A DNA stretch of 64,000 nt from CAZQVN01 sp964596775. Lineage in GTDB: Bacteria > Eisenbacteria > RBG-16-71-46 > JABDJR01 > JAWXBZ01. Made by a program: the position numbers and the translations under genes. Below, piece after piece: positions 41,136-50,501 of this stretch; position 1 is the first letter of the stretch; every line of letters starts with the position of its first letter. The stretch covers positions 62,001 to 126,000 of the forward strand of contig CAZQVN010000003.1 in NCBI GenBank assembly GCA_964596775.1, in the 5' to 3' direction. The notes below the pieces were generated by a model. That model searched no databases and was not told where the DNA came from. It worked only from the letters and a program-made list of their open reading frames with translations.

Positions 41136-41467
41136 GTCCGGACTATACCCGGCCCGCGGGTGGCCTGCCAGCAACGGCGCGCCGGGCGGATCGGTCCGGC
41201 TGGATTGCGGCCGCCGCATCCGGCCGCCACCGACGCCTGCCCGGGTTTCGACTCACTGCATGACGAAAAACCCCCAATGCATTGCCGGAATGCCGGTTGC
41301 CGGACCGGAAAAACGCCCAGTCAAGAATGGGCCAACACCGCCCCCCGATCCTGTCCGCTGCGGATCCCCGTGCGGCCCGGTCGGGCGCTCCGTTCGACCG
41401 GGCCACGGCGCGATGACCAGCGAGCCCACTCCGTCCTCTCCGCAGGGACCGGCTCAGGAGGTTCAGA
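41136..41467. other. 332-bp divergent intergenic region
   Basis: It separates the dehydrogenase (minus) and the secreted propeller protein (plus). It contains the -10-like TATAGT (41142-41147, minus) and a run of short CCGG-rich inverted motifs (41281-41310). A GGAGG site before 41468 closes it. I see no gene and no clear promoter for the plus-strand gene. Confidence 0.6.
41142..41147 (-). promoter_or_regulatory. Probable -10 box (TATAGT) directly before the dehydrogenase ATG
   Basis: TATAGT on the minus strand ends 6 bp before the ATG, with CTGGCA 18 bp upstream as a possible -35. Initiation at the usual distance would start the mRNA at the ATG itself. Confidence 0.42.
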
Positions 41468-44134
41468 ATGAAGTGCCCCGGCTTAGTGTCCCTGATTCTC
41501 GGGTCGGCGCTCCTCGGTGGAACGGCCGCCCAGGGAGCCACTCCCTCCTCGGGATCGCTCACCCCCGGAAACCCGACCGTCACCTGGACGGGAAACCCCG
41601 TCGGGGCGAACGCCAACGAATCGACCTGCGTCGACGGCGTCACCTGCGACGTGTACACGCTCACGCTGGCTCCCGGCGATTACACGGGGAAGCGGATCGC
41701 GATCAACACGTCGTGGCTCGTTCCGGCCAACGACTATGATCTCTACGTGCACGCCGGGACGCTTTCCGGACCGATCGTCACCCAGGACGGCAACGGCGCG
41801 CCGAACACGGCCGAGAACGGCTCGATTCCGATCGATCCACCGGTCGTGACCACGGCCAGGGTCTATGTCGTGCACATGGTGGCGTTTTCCGTGGCGCCGG
41901 GCGATCCCTACACCGGTGTGGCCTCGCTCGCGCCCGAGTCCGCCCCCCGCTTTCCGACGTACCTCCCCGGGTCGCTGACGTTCAGCGAGAACGTGGCGTT
42001 GAAGATCCCCGTGGCCGCCCAGGACGGCGAACCGAGCGTGCGCGTGGACGTGCGGGGCAACTGCTACGTCGGCGGCATCCGCGGCGTGCCCGCCGGCGTG
42101 GACCTCTGGCGCTTCGACCTGAACCCGCAGAGCCCCACGTTCGACCCCGGAATGCAGAACCCGGCCTATCTCGGCCAGCCCGATGCGTTTCTTCCCCAGG
42201 ACCCGAACGACCCCACGACCGGCGGCGCGGACGGCGGCGGCGACATCGACATCTCGGTCAGCTTCCCCTCCCACCCCGACAGCATCCCGGTCGTGACGAT
42301 CGTGAGCCTGGCGGCCGCCAACATCTCCTCCGCGGTCTCGTATGACCGCGGCGAGACCTTCACGCTCAGTCCGGCCGTGGCCATCGTGCCCGCCGACGAC
42401 CGCCAGTGGATCGAATCCACCGGCAGCAGCCGCGTGTACATGATGTACCGCGCCCCGATCCCGGCCACCGGGCTCTTCGTGACCCGGTCCGACGACAACG
42501 GCCTGACCTACCCGCTGACGACCGTGGTCAATCCGAGCGGCACGACCCCCGGGTACATCGACGTGAATCATGCGAACGGGTCGGTGTTCGTGGCCCACCA
42601 GAGTTCGTCCACGGGAACCGTGGCCCGGTCCAACGACGGCGGCGTGACCTGGAAGAACACCACCGTGGACAACACGAGCGGTCACGACCAGCTGTTCGAC
42701 GTGGTCAAGGTCGGCGACGACGGGACCGTCTACTCGCTGTGGGGCGACGGCAGGAACATCTTCATGGCCCACTCCACCGACAACGGCGACAACTGGAGTT
42801 CGAAGGTCCGGGTCAACGACAACTCGGTGTACCGGACGAACCTGTTTCCGTGGATGGAGGCGGGGAGCGCCGGCCGCGTGGTGGTGGTCTGGTACGGAAC
42901 GACGAACAACGTGAACGACGACAGCGCCGACTGGTCGGTGCTCCTCGCCCAGACCACCGACGCCACCGCCCAGAATCCCACGTTCCGCCAGCAAGTGATC
43001 AGCGACCACATCATTCACGGCTCGAACATCTCCACCGGCGGCCTGACCGGCGGAGCGAACCGGAACCTCATCGACTACTTCCAGGTGGCCATCGACCCGC
43101 AGGGGGCGGCCGTGGTGGCGTTCACCGACGATCACAACGACTACGCCGGGCACACCTACGTGACCCGGCAGCTGGACGGCACGAGCCTCTACGCGGCGGC
43201 CAACGGCACCGGTCTCGTGAACCCGGTCTATCCCCCGCCGCTGCCCACGCCCGACCCGAACGATCCGGAGGTGGCCGATTTCCTGCACGACGCGGTCACC
43301 GGGCTGCTGCAGCCGATCGTCACCGACAATCCGTTCGACATTCTCTGGGTGGACTATTCCTGCGAGGACATGCCGCCCGACCCGATCTACATCACGGCCA
43401 CCATGAAGGTGTCGGCGCTGGACACGATCCCGGCCGGGGCCAACTGGCGGGCCAGCTTCAGCGCGAACGCGCCGGGCGGGGTGTCCGACCGGGGGTCGCA
43501 GTTCTTCATCCAGGTCAACGCGGACAATCCCGCCGTCCCCACGTTCCGCTGGGGCACCGCGGTGCGCGGCGGCAACGGCTCGGTGGTCTACACCGAGCGG
43601 GGCGACGCCGCCGGATACTTCGACACCGTCAACGACTGCATCGTGATGAAGGTGGCGCTCGACGACATCAACCCGTTCGTCACCGTCGGGCCGCCGATCG
43701 GCGTCGGCAGCGTTCTCCACGGGCTTCGCGGCCAGACGTTCACCACGGGAGCGAACGGCATCCGGGACATCTGCCGCGGCGGCACGAGCTTCACGTTCCC
43801 GTTCTGCGGACCGAGATCGGGCACCGCGGCACCGACTCCACCCGTCGAACCGGTTTCCGCCCGCTTTCTCGGGGCGGCGCGGCCGAATCCGACCCACGGT
43901 GCCTCGACGATCGAGTTTCACATGCCGAGGCCCGGATTCGCCGAGCTGTCCGTCTTCGACGTGAACGGGCGGCGGGTCCGCTCCATCCAGGCCGGTAACC
44001 TGCCGGCCGGAGATCACACCCGGACCTGGGACGGGCGGACGGACCGCTTTTCCGACGCGCCGGCCGGGATCTACTTCTTCATGCTGAACACGGTCGACGG
44101 CATCCGGAGCCAGCGGGTGGTTCTCGCGCGCTGA
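41468..44134 (+). CDS. Secreted sialidase-like (BNR) propeller protein with FlgD-like C-terminal domain
   Basis: An 888-aa exported protein. The signal peptide covers residues 1-23. A pre-peptidase-like beta domain (about 35-155) has TLTLAPGDYTGKRIAIN and YDLYVHAGTLSGP. A six-bladed-propeller-like region carries Asp-box motifs at about 341-348 (SDDNGLTY), 388-395 (SNDGGVTW) and 436-443 (STDNGDNW). The last about 95 residues (GAARPNPTHGASTIEFHMPRPG, then VFDVNGRRVRSI and WDGRTDRFSDAPAGIYFF) are a FlgD-like domain used as a secretion or sorting tail in FCB-type bacteria. Sialidase catalytic residues are not evident. AGGAGG precedes the ATG. Confidence 0.8.
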   Translation: MKCPGLVSLILGSALLGGTAAQGATPSSGSLTPGNPTVTWTGNPVGANANESTCVDGVTCDVYTLTLAPGDYTGKRIAINTSWLVPANDYDLYVHAGTLSGPIVTQDGNGAPNTAENGSIPIDPPVVTTARVYVVHMVAFSVAPGDPYTGVASLAPESAPRFPTYLPGSLTFSENVALKIPVAAQDGEPSVRVDVRGNCYVGGIRGVPAGVDLWRFDLNPQSPTFDPGMQNPAYLGQPDAFLPQDPNDPTTGGADGGGDIDISVSFPSHPDSIPVVTIVSLAAANISSAVSYDRGETFTLSPAVAIVPADDRQWIESTGSSRVYMMYRAPIPATGLFVTRSDDNGLTYPLTTVVNPSGTTPGYIDVNHANGSVFVAHQSSSTGTVARSNDGGVTWKNTTVDNTSGHDQLFDVVKVGDDGTVYSLWGDGRNIFMAHSTDNGDNWSSKVRVNDNSVYRTNLFPWMEAGSAGRVVVVWYGTTNNVNDDSADWSVLLAQTTDATAQNPTFRQQVISDHIIHGSNISTGGLTGGANRNLIDYFQVAIDPQGAAVVAFTDDHNDYAGHTYVTRQLDGTSLYAAANGTGLVNPVYPPPLPTPDPNDPEVADFLHDAVTGLLQPIVTDNPFDILWVDYSCEDMPPDPIYITATMKVSALDTIPAGANWRASFSANAPGGVSDRGSQFFIQVNADNPAVPTFRWGTAVRGGNGSVVYTERGDAAGYFDTVNDCIVMKVALDDINPFVTVGPPIGVGSVLHGLRGQTFTTGANGIRDICRGGTSFTFPFCGPRSGTAAPTPPVEPVSARFLGAARPNPTHGASTIEFHMPRPGFAELSVFDVNGRRVRSIQAGNLPAGDHTRTWDGRTDRFSDAPAGIYFFMLNTVDGIRSQRVVLAR

Positions 44135-44162
44135 CCAGGACACGGAGTCTTTGTCATGGACC

Positions 44163-44192
44163 GGGGGGCCGTTCCGCGCGGGGCGGCCCCCC
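44163..44192 (+). terminator. GC-rich hairpin after the BNR protein gene
   Basis: GGGGGGCCG and CGGCCCCCC form a perfect 9-bp stem with a 12-nt loop 28 bp after the stop, followed by ATT. It lies in the convergent gap and could serve both strands. Confidence 0.5.
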
Positions 44193-44252
44193 ATTCGTGT
44201 CGGCCGGTCGCTGTGGACCGGAGCGGCAGGCCGGGCGAAGCCCGGGCCGTGA

Positions 44253-45227
44253 TCAGGGCATGCGCGGCCCGCGGGGCGAAAGCCCGAGCTTGCTCAATTC
44301 CGACTCGAATCCCGGGTCGTGCATCTTCCAGTAGGGCAGGCGCTCGGAGGCCAGCAGTTCCGCCGTTTCGCCGTCGGAGCAGCTCCAGCGGATCAGGCGA
44401 TGGGGCTCCGCCGCCTCGACCTGGAACGTCCAGGTGCGGCCCGAAGCGAGGGTCGCCGTCCTCTCTTCGACTGCGAACGTGCCGGCCGGAACGGTGACGG
44501 ACGTGACCCCGGCCGCCCGGGCCAGGCGGACGCTGCCGCGGTCCACGGGCGTGTGCGTGAGGCGTGCCACCCGGAGCGACTTGAGGACATCGGTGGTGAC
44601 CGTTTCGCCGGGCCCGAGGACCGGCCCGGCGAGTCCGCGGGCCCAGAGGAGCAGGACATCCTCGGACAGCAGTCCGGAATCGCCGGGCAGTTCCGTATCG
44701 AGATCCGCTTCGCCGTCGAAGTAGCTGTGGGACTGCAGGCGGATCCGCGTTTCGTCGAACAGCGCCTGGCTGTAGGCATGGCCGCACCATTCCTGCGCGG
44801 AAAAGGACACTTTCGTGGCCGCCCCCGCCGGGCGTCCGTTGACCGGGACCAGCGCCACGAAGGCGCTCGTCATCATGTTGTAGTCGTAGATCCCGGTCGG
44901 AAAATCCTGGACCAGGTTGAGCTTGATGACCGGGAACTCGTCATCGGCCGGGTGCTTCCCCGGGTCGGCCTTGACCCGCAGTGACCTGGAAAACGTCTCG
45001 GTCACGAACACCGCGACCGCGGTACCCCTGCGGATCGCTCCGTACCTGGAAAGGGTGATGTCGTAGGCCGCGAGCTCCGCGCGGCCGTCTCCCCAGAACT
45101 TCCAGAAGGCGTCCCCGAACTCCGGCGACTCCGCCGCGCTGGACGGGGCGCGCTGACAGACGAGGGATGTGGCCGCGAGGAACAGGGCCGCCGCCTGGAT
45201 CCGGGTCGTGCGCTGCATGGTCCGCAT
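44253..45227 (-). CDS. Hypothetical secreted protein
   Basis: A 324-aa protein with a signal peptide (IQAAALFLAATSLVCQ, cleavage near AES). A beta-rich domain opens with DAFWKFWGDGRAELAAYDITLSRYGAIRRGTAVAVFVTE. Further segments include MTSAFVALVP, FSAQEWCGHAY and YFDGEADLD, and an SVTVPAGTFAVEE strand pair like those in DUF3108-type proteins. I cannot name the family. AGGAG lies seven bases before the ATG at 45227. It is divergent from the cyclodeaminase-family gene. Confidence 0.75.
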   Translation of the reverse strand: MRTMQRTTRIQAAALFLAATSLVCQRAPSSAAESPEFGDAFWKFWGDGRAELAAYDITLSRYGAIRRGTAVAVFVTETFSRSLRVKADPGKHPADDEFPVIKLNLVQDFPTGIYDYNMMTSAFVALVPVNGRPAGAATKVSFSAQEWCGHAYSQALFDETRIRLQSHSYFDGEADLDTELPGDSGLLSEDVLLLWARGLAGPVLGPGETVTTDVLKSLRVARLTHTPVDRGSVRLARAAGVTSVTVPAGTFAVEERTATLASGRTWTFQVEAAEPHRLIRWSCSDGETAELLASERLPYWKMHDPGFESELSKLGLSPRGPRMP

Positions 45228-45256
45228 GATTGATCTCCTTCCGCGTCTACAGTAGC

Positions 45257-46285
45257 ATGCCCCCGATGCCTCGACTTCTCGTTCTCTCCGCCGGCGACGT
45301 CACGGCGCTCCTTCCGGCCGAGGCGTGCCTGTCCGTCATGGCGCGGGCGCTGACCGACCTCCAGCGCGGGCGCTCCTTCCAGCCGCTGCGCTTTCTCGTC
45401 CGCCCCCCCGACGCGCCCGGATTCATCGGCCTCATGCCCGCGCACACCTCATCGCCCGTGCTCAAGGGGGTCGAAGGACCGGTGGGCGGCTCGGCCTACG
45501 GACTCAAGGCCGTCTGCGTCGTTCCGGACAATCCGTCGCGCGGGCTCGATTCGCACCAGGGGGGTGTCCTGCTGAGCGACGGCACGACCGGGGAGCTTCT
45601 GGCCGTGATGAACGCCACGGCGATCACCGCGATCCGCACCGCGGCGGTCACCGCGCTCGGCGTCAAGGCGCTCTCCCGCCCCGACGCCTGCGACCTCGCC
45701 CTGATCGGGGCGGGTCACCAGGCCGGCCCGCATCTCGAAGCGGTGTCGCGCGTGCGCGCGCTGCGGCGCGTGCGGGTTGTTTCCGCGAATCCGGCCGGCG
45801 CCCGTGCCTTCGCGGAGCGGCATTCCGGAGCGTACCCCTTCCCGATCGAAGCGACCGCTTCCGTGGAGGAAGCGGTCGCCGGCGCGGACCTGGTCGTGGC
45901 GGTCTCGAGCGCGCGGACACCGATCCTCTTCGGCCGCTGGCTCTCCCCGGGAACGCATGTTGCGCTGGTCGGCGCCTGTGTCCCGACCGCGCGCGAGGCG
46001 GATGCGGCGGTCATGGCCCGCGGCACGCTGTTCGTCGACCGCATCGAGTCCGCGTTGAACGAATCCGGCGACATCCTCCTGGCCATTGCCGAGGGGGCCC
46101 TGCCGCCGGATCCGGAGCTCGTCGAGCTCGGTGCCGTGCTGGCCGGAGCGCATCCCGGGCGCGCCTCCGCCGACGAGATCACCGTGTTGAAAACGCTGGG
46201 GCTTGCCGTCGAGGATCTCGCGGCCGCCGCCTATCTCTACTGCGAGGCGAAGGTGCGGGGCGCGGGGAGCTGGATCGAGTTCTGA
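45257..46285 (+). CDS. Ornithine cyclodeaminase / mu-crystallin family protein
   Basis: A 342-aa NAD(P)-binding enzyme: residues about 20-110 form the substrate platform (FQPLRFLVRPP, YGLKAVCVVPDNPSRGLDSHQGGVLL), then TAIRTAAVTALGVKAL and the Rossmann motif LALIGAGHQAGPHLEAV. VALVGACVPTAREADAAVMARG closes the fold. Members include ornithine cyclodeaminase, ketimine reductase and alanine dehydrogenase, and the sequence alone does not decide. The start may be 45257 or 45266; no Shine-Dalgarno is visible for either. Confidence 0.85.
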   Translation: MPPMPRLLVLSAGDVTALLPAEACLSVMARALTDLQRGRSFQPLRFLVRPPDAPGFIGLMPAHTSSPVLKGVEGPVGGSAYGLKAVCVVPDNPSRGLDSHQGGVLLSDGTTGELLAVMNATAITAIRTAAVTALGVKALSRPDACDLALIGAGHQAGPHLEAVSRVRALRRVRVVSANPAGARAFAERHSGAYPFPIEATASVEEAVAGADLVVAVSSARTPILFGRWLSPGTHVALVGACVPTAREADAAVMARGTLFVDRIESALNESGDILLAIAEGALPPDPELVELGAVLAGAHPGRASADEITVLKTLGLAVEDLAAAAYLYCEAKVRGAGSWIEF

Positions 46286-46380
46286 GGTACGCCCGGGTCG
46301 TGTGGACGGCCCGGCGAGGCGGCGGATGCGGCGTTCCCCCGACGTGGCGGTCCGCGCCCGGCCCGCCGGGGGTTCTGGCT

Positions 46381-47571
46381 TTACCGCTCCACCAGTCGCG
46401 ACCCCGTGCCGAGCGCCAGATCCACACCGACCGGCCGGTGATCCGACAGCGGTTCCTCCCCCGGCGGTCCGGCGGGAAGGGTCACCGGGGTGGTGGCCTC
46501 CAGCCCGTGCGCCGCGATCCAGTCCAGCCGCATGGACAGCGTCCGCCCTTCGAGGCGCGAGGCGGCGAGCAGCGCCCGGCCGAGCCACCCGGGCAGGAAC
46601 GCGAGATCCTCGACGCGACCGAGATGCTGCGAGGCGGTGGGCACGGGCTCGTTGGCCGTGTCGAACCGGAAGCCCGCCGCGCGCAGGTCCGCGAACAGGG
46701 GCTCCCTGGACAACGGCCAGGCGAGTTCCCGGTCGAGCGCTTCCGGCCGCGTGGACACGATCCGCAGGAACTCGACGATGCTGTCGACGAGGCGTCCCCG
46801 ACGGAACGTGTGGGTGTTCCAGTCCCCGGTGATCACCGCCATCGAGGTCCGCCAGGCGCGGCGGGCGGCGTCCAGCCCCTCGAGGAACGCGCGGAACTGC
46901 CGGGCACGGCACGCCGGCGGGCAGCGCATTTCAAGGTGAACGGTGGCCACGATGATCCGCGATCCGTTCCAGTCGAGCAGCAGGTAAAGGCCCCGCCGCC
47001 CCCCGAACCGCTTTTCCCGGAAACCGAAGTAGTCCCAGCAGGCCGGCAGGGCATGCACGCGGGTGTCGAGAACGGGAAGACGGGACAGGATGGCGGTGCC
47101 GTGCAGTCCGGTTGCGTTCCGCGCCCCGGCGGGCGCCTCGCCGGCCAGGCCGGTCGTGCACTCGATGTAGTTCGGCACGGATACGAACCGGCTTCCGTGG
47201 GCGGCCGCGAGTTCCCGGACCACGTCAGCGTTGTCACCCGACCGGGCCATCCCTTCGTCGACCTCGTTGAGCGTGATCACCGCCGCACCGGACAGGCAGG
47301 GATCGTCACGGAAACGGGCGCTCAGCCGGGGCAGCGTCTTCCCCTTTTCGATGTTCCAGTGGACGAGCCGCAGCAACCGGTCCGGCGGGACCGGATCGCG
47401 GACCGTGCCTCCGGACCGCGGCGTCACGAGGAGGGCGTCGAGCGCGGAGCCATGGTCGGCGTAGAACGCGGAGGCCCGGAAGGAGGCCTCCGAATCGTGC
47501 CGCAAGGCCTCCGTGAGGAAATCCGCGTAGGAGAGTCCGGGAATCAGCGTGCCCATGAAGTCGTCGATCAT
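46381..47571 (-). CDS. Endonuclease/exonuclease/phosphatase (EEP) family protein
   Basis: A 396-aa protein with the EEP catalytic series: VHWNIEKGKTL (Asn), TLNEVDEGMAR (metal-binding Glu), ATVHLEMRCPP (His), ITGDWNTHTF (Asp and Asn) and LSDHRPVGVDL (terminal Asp-His). A substrate among DNA, phosphoinositide-like or other phosphodiesters cannot be chosen. No signal peptide is seen. The ATG at 47571 begins MIDDFMGTLIPGLS; the frame upstream to 48330 is a shadow of the next gene. Confidence 0.82.
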   Translation of the reverse strand: MIDDFMGTLIPGLSYADFLTEALRHDSEASFRASAFYADHGSALDALLVTPRSGGTVRDPVPPDRLLRLVHWNIEKGKTLPRLSARFRDDPCLSGAAVITLNEVDEGMARSGDNADVVRELAAAHGSRFVSVPNYIECTTGLAGEAPAGARNATGLHGTAILSRLPVLDTRVHALPACWDYFGFREKRFGGRRGLYLLLDWNGSRIIVATVHLEMRCPPACRARQFRAFLEGLDAARRAWRTSMAVITGDWNTHTFRRGRLVDSIVEFLRIVSTRPEALDRELAWPLSREPLFADLRAAGFRFDTANEPVPTASQHLGRVEDLAFLPGWLGRALLAASRLEGRTLSMRLDWIAAHGLEATTPVTLPAGPPGEEPLSDHRPVGVDLALGTGSRLVER

Positions 47572-47600
47572 CCCGTGCCGGCGGTTCGGGCGCAAGTGAA

Positions 47601-47630
47601 AAGTCCGGCTCCCCGCGGGGAGCCGGACTT
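47601..47630 (-). terminator. Perfect 30-bp palindromic hairpin after the repeat protein gene
   Basis: AAGTCCGGCTCCCCG is followed at once by its exact reverse complement, 75 bp after the stop of the minus-strand repeat protein. In that direction it ends in TTTTC. A stem this long is a good terminator candidate. Confidence 0.6.
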
Positions 47631-47705
47631 CGGGTTCGTGAACACCGCCGATATCAGCGCAGGCATGGACCAGGCTAGAGCGATCCGTGATCCAGCGGCG
47701 CCTGC

Positions 47706-50501
47706 TCAGTTCAGGACGCTGATTCTCCGGGTTTCCGAGCGTCCGGCCGCCTCGAGGCGCGCCCAGTACTGCCCCGCCGGGACCTTGCGGCCGTCGTCGG
47801 CCGTTCCGTCCCAGTAGGCTTCGCCGTCGGCCGCGCCGTCGCCGATCGGCAGCCGCCGGACCATCCGGCCGCTCAGATCGAAGATCGCGAGATCGGCGGG
47901 GCCGGGTGCCGGCAGGGAAAAGCGGATCCGGGTCGAGGACGTCATCGGATTCGGGGTCGGGTCGTCCATGCGGAAGCCCCCGCGCGGCACATCGCCGACT
48001 CCCGATACGGCGGTGCTCCAGAAGAAATGGTAGTGCTGGGGGTTTGCGATGTCCGCGCCGGTCGCGCGGTACACGGCGATCGGGAACGTTCCGGTGACCG
48101 GTGCGGTGAACGCGAGAACATCCACGTCTCCCCCGTTTTCCGTCAGGTTCCCCGACCGGGCGATGGCCTGGTCGCGGTTGTAGAGCCCGGTTTCCGACGG
48201 GAAGATGCAGAACTCCATGTCGGCGGCGCCCTGGTACTTCGTCAGGGTCAGGTGGTACACCTGCCCGGCCGTGAAATGCCCTTCGTAGACATCCGCCACG
48301 CGGTTGGCCACGATCACCTGGCCGGGCCACTGCTCGAGTCCGGTCGTTCCGACGCGCGCCGCGGCGTTGGCGACGGAGATCGCGAACGGCTCGTTCTCGA
48401 CCGATCCGGCCGCCTTGACGACGGCCGGGTACACGGCGCCGGGCGTTGCCGCGCCGCGCCCCACGACGAACTCCGACCGGGCGCCGTTTCCTCCGGAAGC
48501 CGCCACGACCCGCGAAAGGCCCGCGGTGCTCCCCGAGTAGTCGTCATAGAGGCGCAGGTCGTAGTCATCCCCGGGATCGCGCGGAACCATCCCCACGGCC
48601 CAGGACACTCCGGAACCCGGCGACCAGGCGAACGCGTCCGAGTTCGGTTCGACTCCGTGCCCGGCTTCCGGCGGCGCTGCCCGCAGAAGCGGCTGTTCGG
48701 GGTCGATGGGCCGGGGGCTCCAGACGAACTGGCCGCTCCAGCTGTTGTCGCTTTCCACCGACTCCGGAACGAGCGCGTCCGGATCGGCGATCACGGTCAG
48801 CGTGTGCCGTCCGCCCCGCACCATCACCGGTCCTTCGTTGAGGACCTGGTAGGATCCCGCCGCGGCGCCGCCGGCGATCTGCATCGTGCTGACGGGTTCC
48901 CCGTCCAGCAGCAGGCGGGCGGTCCACGGTTGCACGGCACCGGCCCCCTCGACCTCGACGGCCCAGTTGAGCGACGTATTGGCGGTGTTCCCGTCCAGCA
49001 CCGGCGTCAGGACGGCATTGTTGATGCCCGCGTCGGCCCGGTTCCGCGGAACGGCCGGTACGCTGAAGGATCCGGGCGTGACCGACGCATTGAGGTTCGG
49101 GAATGCGGCCCCGACGCGCTGGGCGTAGATGTCGCCCGCGTCGGACCGCTGGTCCGACCACACGATGAGCGCATCGCCGAGTCCGAAATCGATGCCGACC
49201 GGCCGGGACTGGTCGCCGGGCTCGACGCAGATCATGACTCCGTCGGCGGGCCAGCCGTTCTGGATGACTCCGTCGGCGGTCACGCACTGGGCCACGACAT
49301 CCAGGTTCGTCTGCCCCGGAGTTCCGTGCCACGCGACGATGGCGCCGCCGAAGCCGCTGGGGATGATCGTCGGCCGCGTGCTCGGCGAGGTGTTCAGCTG
49401 GACCCCGTTCACCGGCCAGACCGGATCCATGACCCCGGAGCCGAGTATGTGGTGCGCATACACGCCCACGGTGGACCGGTTGTCGTACCAGGTCACGATG
49501 GCGCCGTTGGCCCCGTCAGGAACGACGACCGGTTCGAACTGGTCGTTCGGCGCGGTGCAGACCGCAACTCCGTTGGCCGGCCATCCCGAAGCCACCGCCC
49601 CCGCCCCGGTGATCCGCTGGGCATAGATGTCGTACCCGCCCGTCCGGGCGTCGTACCAGGTGATGATGGATCCCCCGGCCCCGTCGCTCGTCATCCTCGG
49701 CAGGACCTGGTCGCCGGGGGCGGTGCAGACGATCACCCCGTTCGTGGTCCAGGCCAGCGTTCCGTTCGCGTTCAGGCGCTGCGCGAACACGTCGAAGTTC
49801 GCGTTCCGCCAGTCGAACCAGGACAGCAGGTACGATCCGTCGCCGGCCGGCTGGATGGATACATAATATTGATGCGGCGCGGAGGCGATCTGCACGCCGT
49901 TGACCGTCCACATGGGCTGCCCCGCGGCGTTGAGCCGCTGGGCGAACAGGCGCGCCGCCCCGCCGACCCGCCAGTCGCGCCAGAAGATCACCACGCTGCC
50001 GTCGCCGTGAGCGACGATTTCCGTGTCCTGCTGCTGGCCGGATTCGACGCAGACGGGCACACCGTTGGCCGCCCAGAGCGGCTGGCCGCTCGGGTCGATG
50101 CGCTGCGCAAAGAGATCGAGGTTGCCGTTGCGGTCGTCCCTCCAGGTGATCACCGCGCCGCCGGCGCCGTCGGACGCCACGAACGGGAGGCGCTGGGCGG
50201 CGGGCCCGGTGGCCACCGGGACGCCGTCGGCGGCCCAGAGCGGCAGGCCCGACGCCGACACGCGTTGCGCGTAAATGTCGAAATTGCCGCTCCGCTTGTC
50301 CATCCAGGTGACGATCGCGCCCCCCGCCCCGTCGGGAACGACGCGCGGGTTGGACTGTTCGCCGGCGGCGCGGCTCAGCGGAACGCCGCCCGGTGTCCAC
50401 GCGGCTTCGGATACCGCCGGGAGGAGAAAGGCTGCGAGCAGTGCGGCGCGGGCCGCCCGGGAGACGAGTCTTCGGATGACGTCGGCGTAGTTGCGATCCA
50501 T
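47706..50501 (-). CDS. Secreted repeat (propeller-like) protein with FlgD-like C-terminal domain
   Basis: A 931-aa exported protein. A signal peptide (residues about 10-33, AALLAAFLLPAVSEAA) is followed by about eight repeats of some 53-56 residues (about 50-475), each with GGAIVTWxDxRxGxxDIYAQR and xxGxPLWxxNGVxV. This suggests a beta-propeller. A CARDB-like beta-sandwich (about 490-610), a further beta domain (about 640-830) and a FlgD-like tail follow, the last with DDPTPNPMTSSTRIRFSLPAPG, IFDLSGRMVRRL and GRKVPAGQYWARL. The ligand is unknown. Repeat DNA is not identical between units, so the duplication is old. Confidence 0.82.
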   Translation of the reverse strand: MDRNYADVIRRLVSRAARAALLAAFLLPAVSEAAWTPGGVPLSRAAGEQSNPRVVPDGAGGAIVTWMDKRSGNFDIYAQRVSASGLPLWAADGVPVATGPAAQRLPFVASDGAGGAVITWRDDRNGNLDLFAQRIDPSGQPLWAANGVPVCVESGQQQDTEIVAHGDGSVVIFWRDWRVGGAARLFAQRLNAAGQPMWTVNGVQIASAPHQYYVSIQPAGDGSYLLSWFDWRNANFDVFAQRLNANGTLAWTTNGVIVCTAPGDQVLPRMTSDGAGGSIITWYDARTGGYDIYAQRITGAGAVASGWPANGVAVCTAPNDQFEPVVVPDGANGAIVTWYDNRSTVGVYAHHILGSGVMDPVWPVNGVQLNTSPSTRPTIIPSGFGGAIVAWHGTPGQTNLDVVAQCVTADGVIQNGWPADGVMICVEPGDQSRPVGIDFGLGDALIVWSDQRSDAGDIYAQRVGAAFPNLNASVTPGSFSVPAVPRNRADAGINNAVLTPVLDGNTANTSLNWAVEVEGAGAVQPWTARLLLDGEPVSTMQIAGGAAAGSYQVLNEGPVMVRGGRHTLTVIADPDALVPESVESDNSWSGQFVWSPRPIDPEQPLLRAAPPEAGHGVEPNSDAFAWSPGSGVSWAVGMVPRDPGDDYDLRLYDDYSGSTAGLSRVVAASGGNGARSEFVVGRGAATPGAVYPAVVKAAGSVENEPFAISVANAAARVGTTGLEQWPGQVIVANRVADVYEGHFTAGQVYHLTLTKYQGAADMEFCIFPSETGLYNRDQAIARSGNLTENGGDVDVLAFTAPVTGTFPIAVYRATGADIANPQHYHFFWSTAVSGVGDVPRGGFRMDDPTPNPMTSSTRIRFSLPAPGPADLAIFDLSGRMVRRLPIGDGAADGEAYWDGTADDGRKVPAGQYWARLEAAGRSETRRISVLN

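Noticed and set aside
41483..44194. A 903-aa open frame on the minus strand opposite the BNR protein
   Set aside because: It is Arg/His/Val/Gly-rich with no domain motif. The plus strand has a signal peptide, Asp-boxes and a FlgD-like tail, so this is a high-GC shadow frame.
45325..47817. An 830-aa plus-strand frame running across two genes
   Set aside because: It spans the cyclodeaminase-family gene in another frame and the antisense of the EEP gene; neither half looks like a protein.
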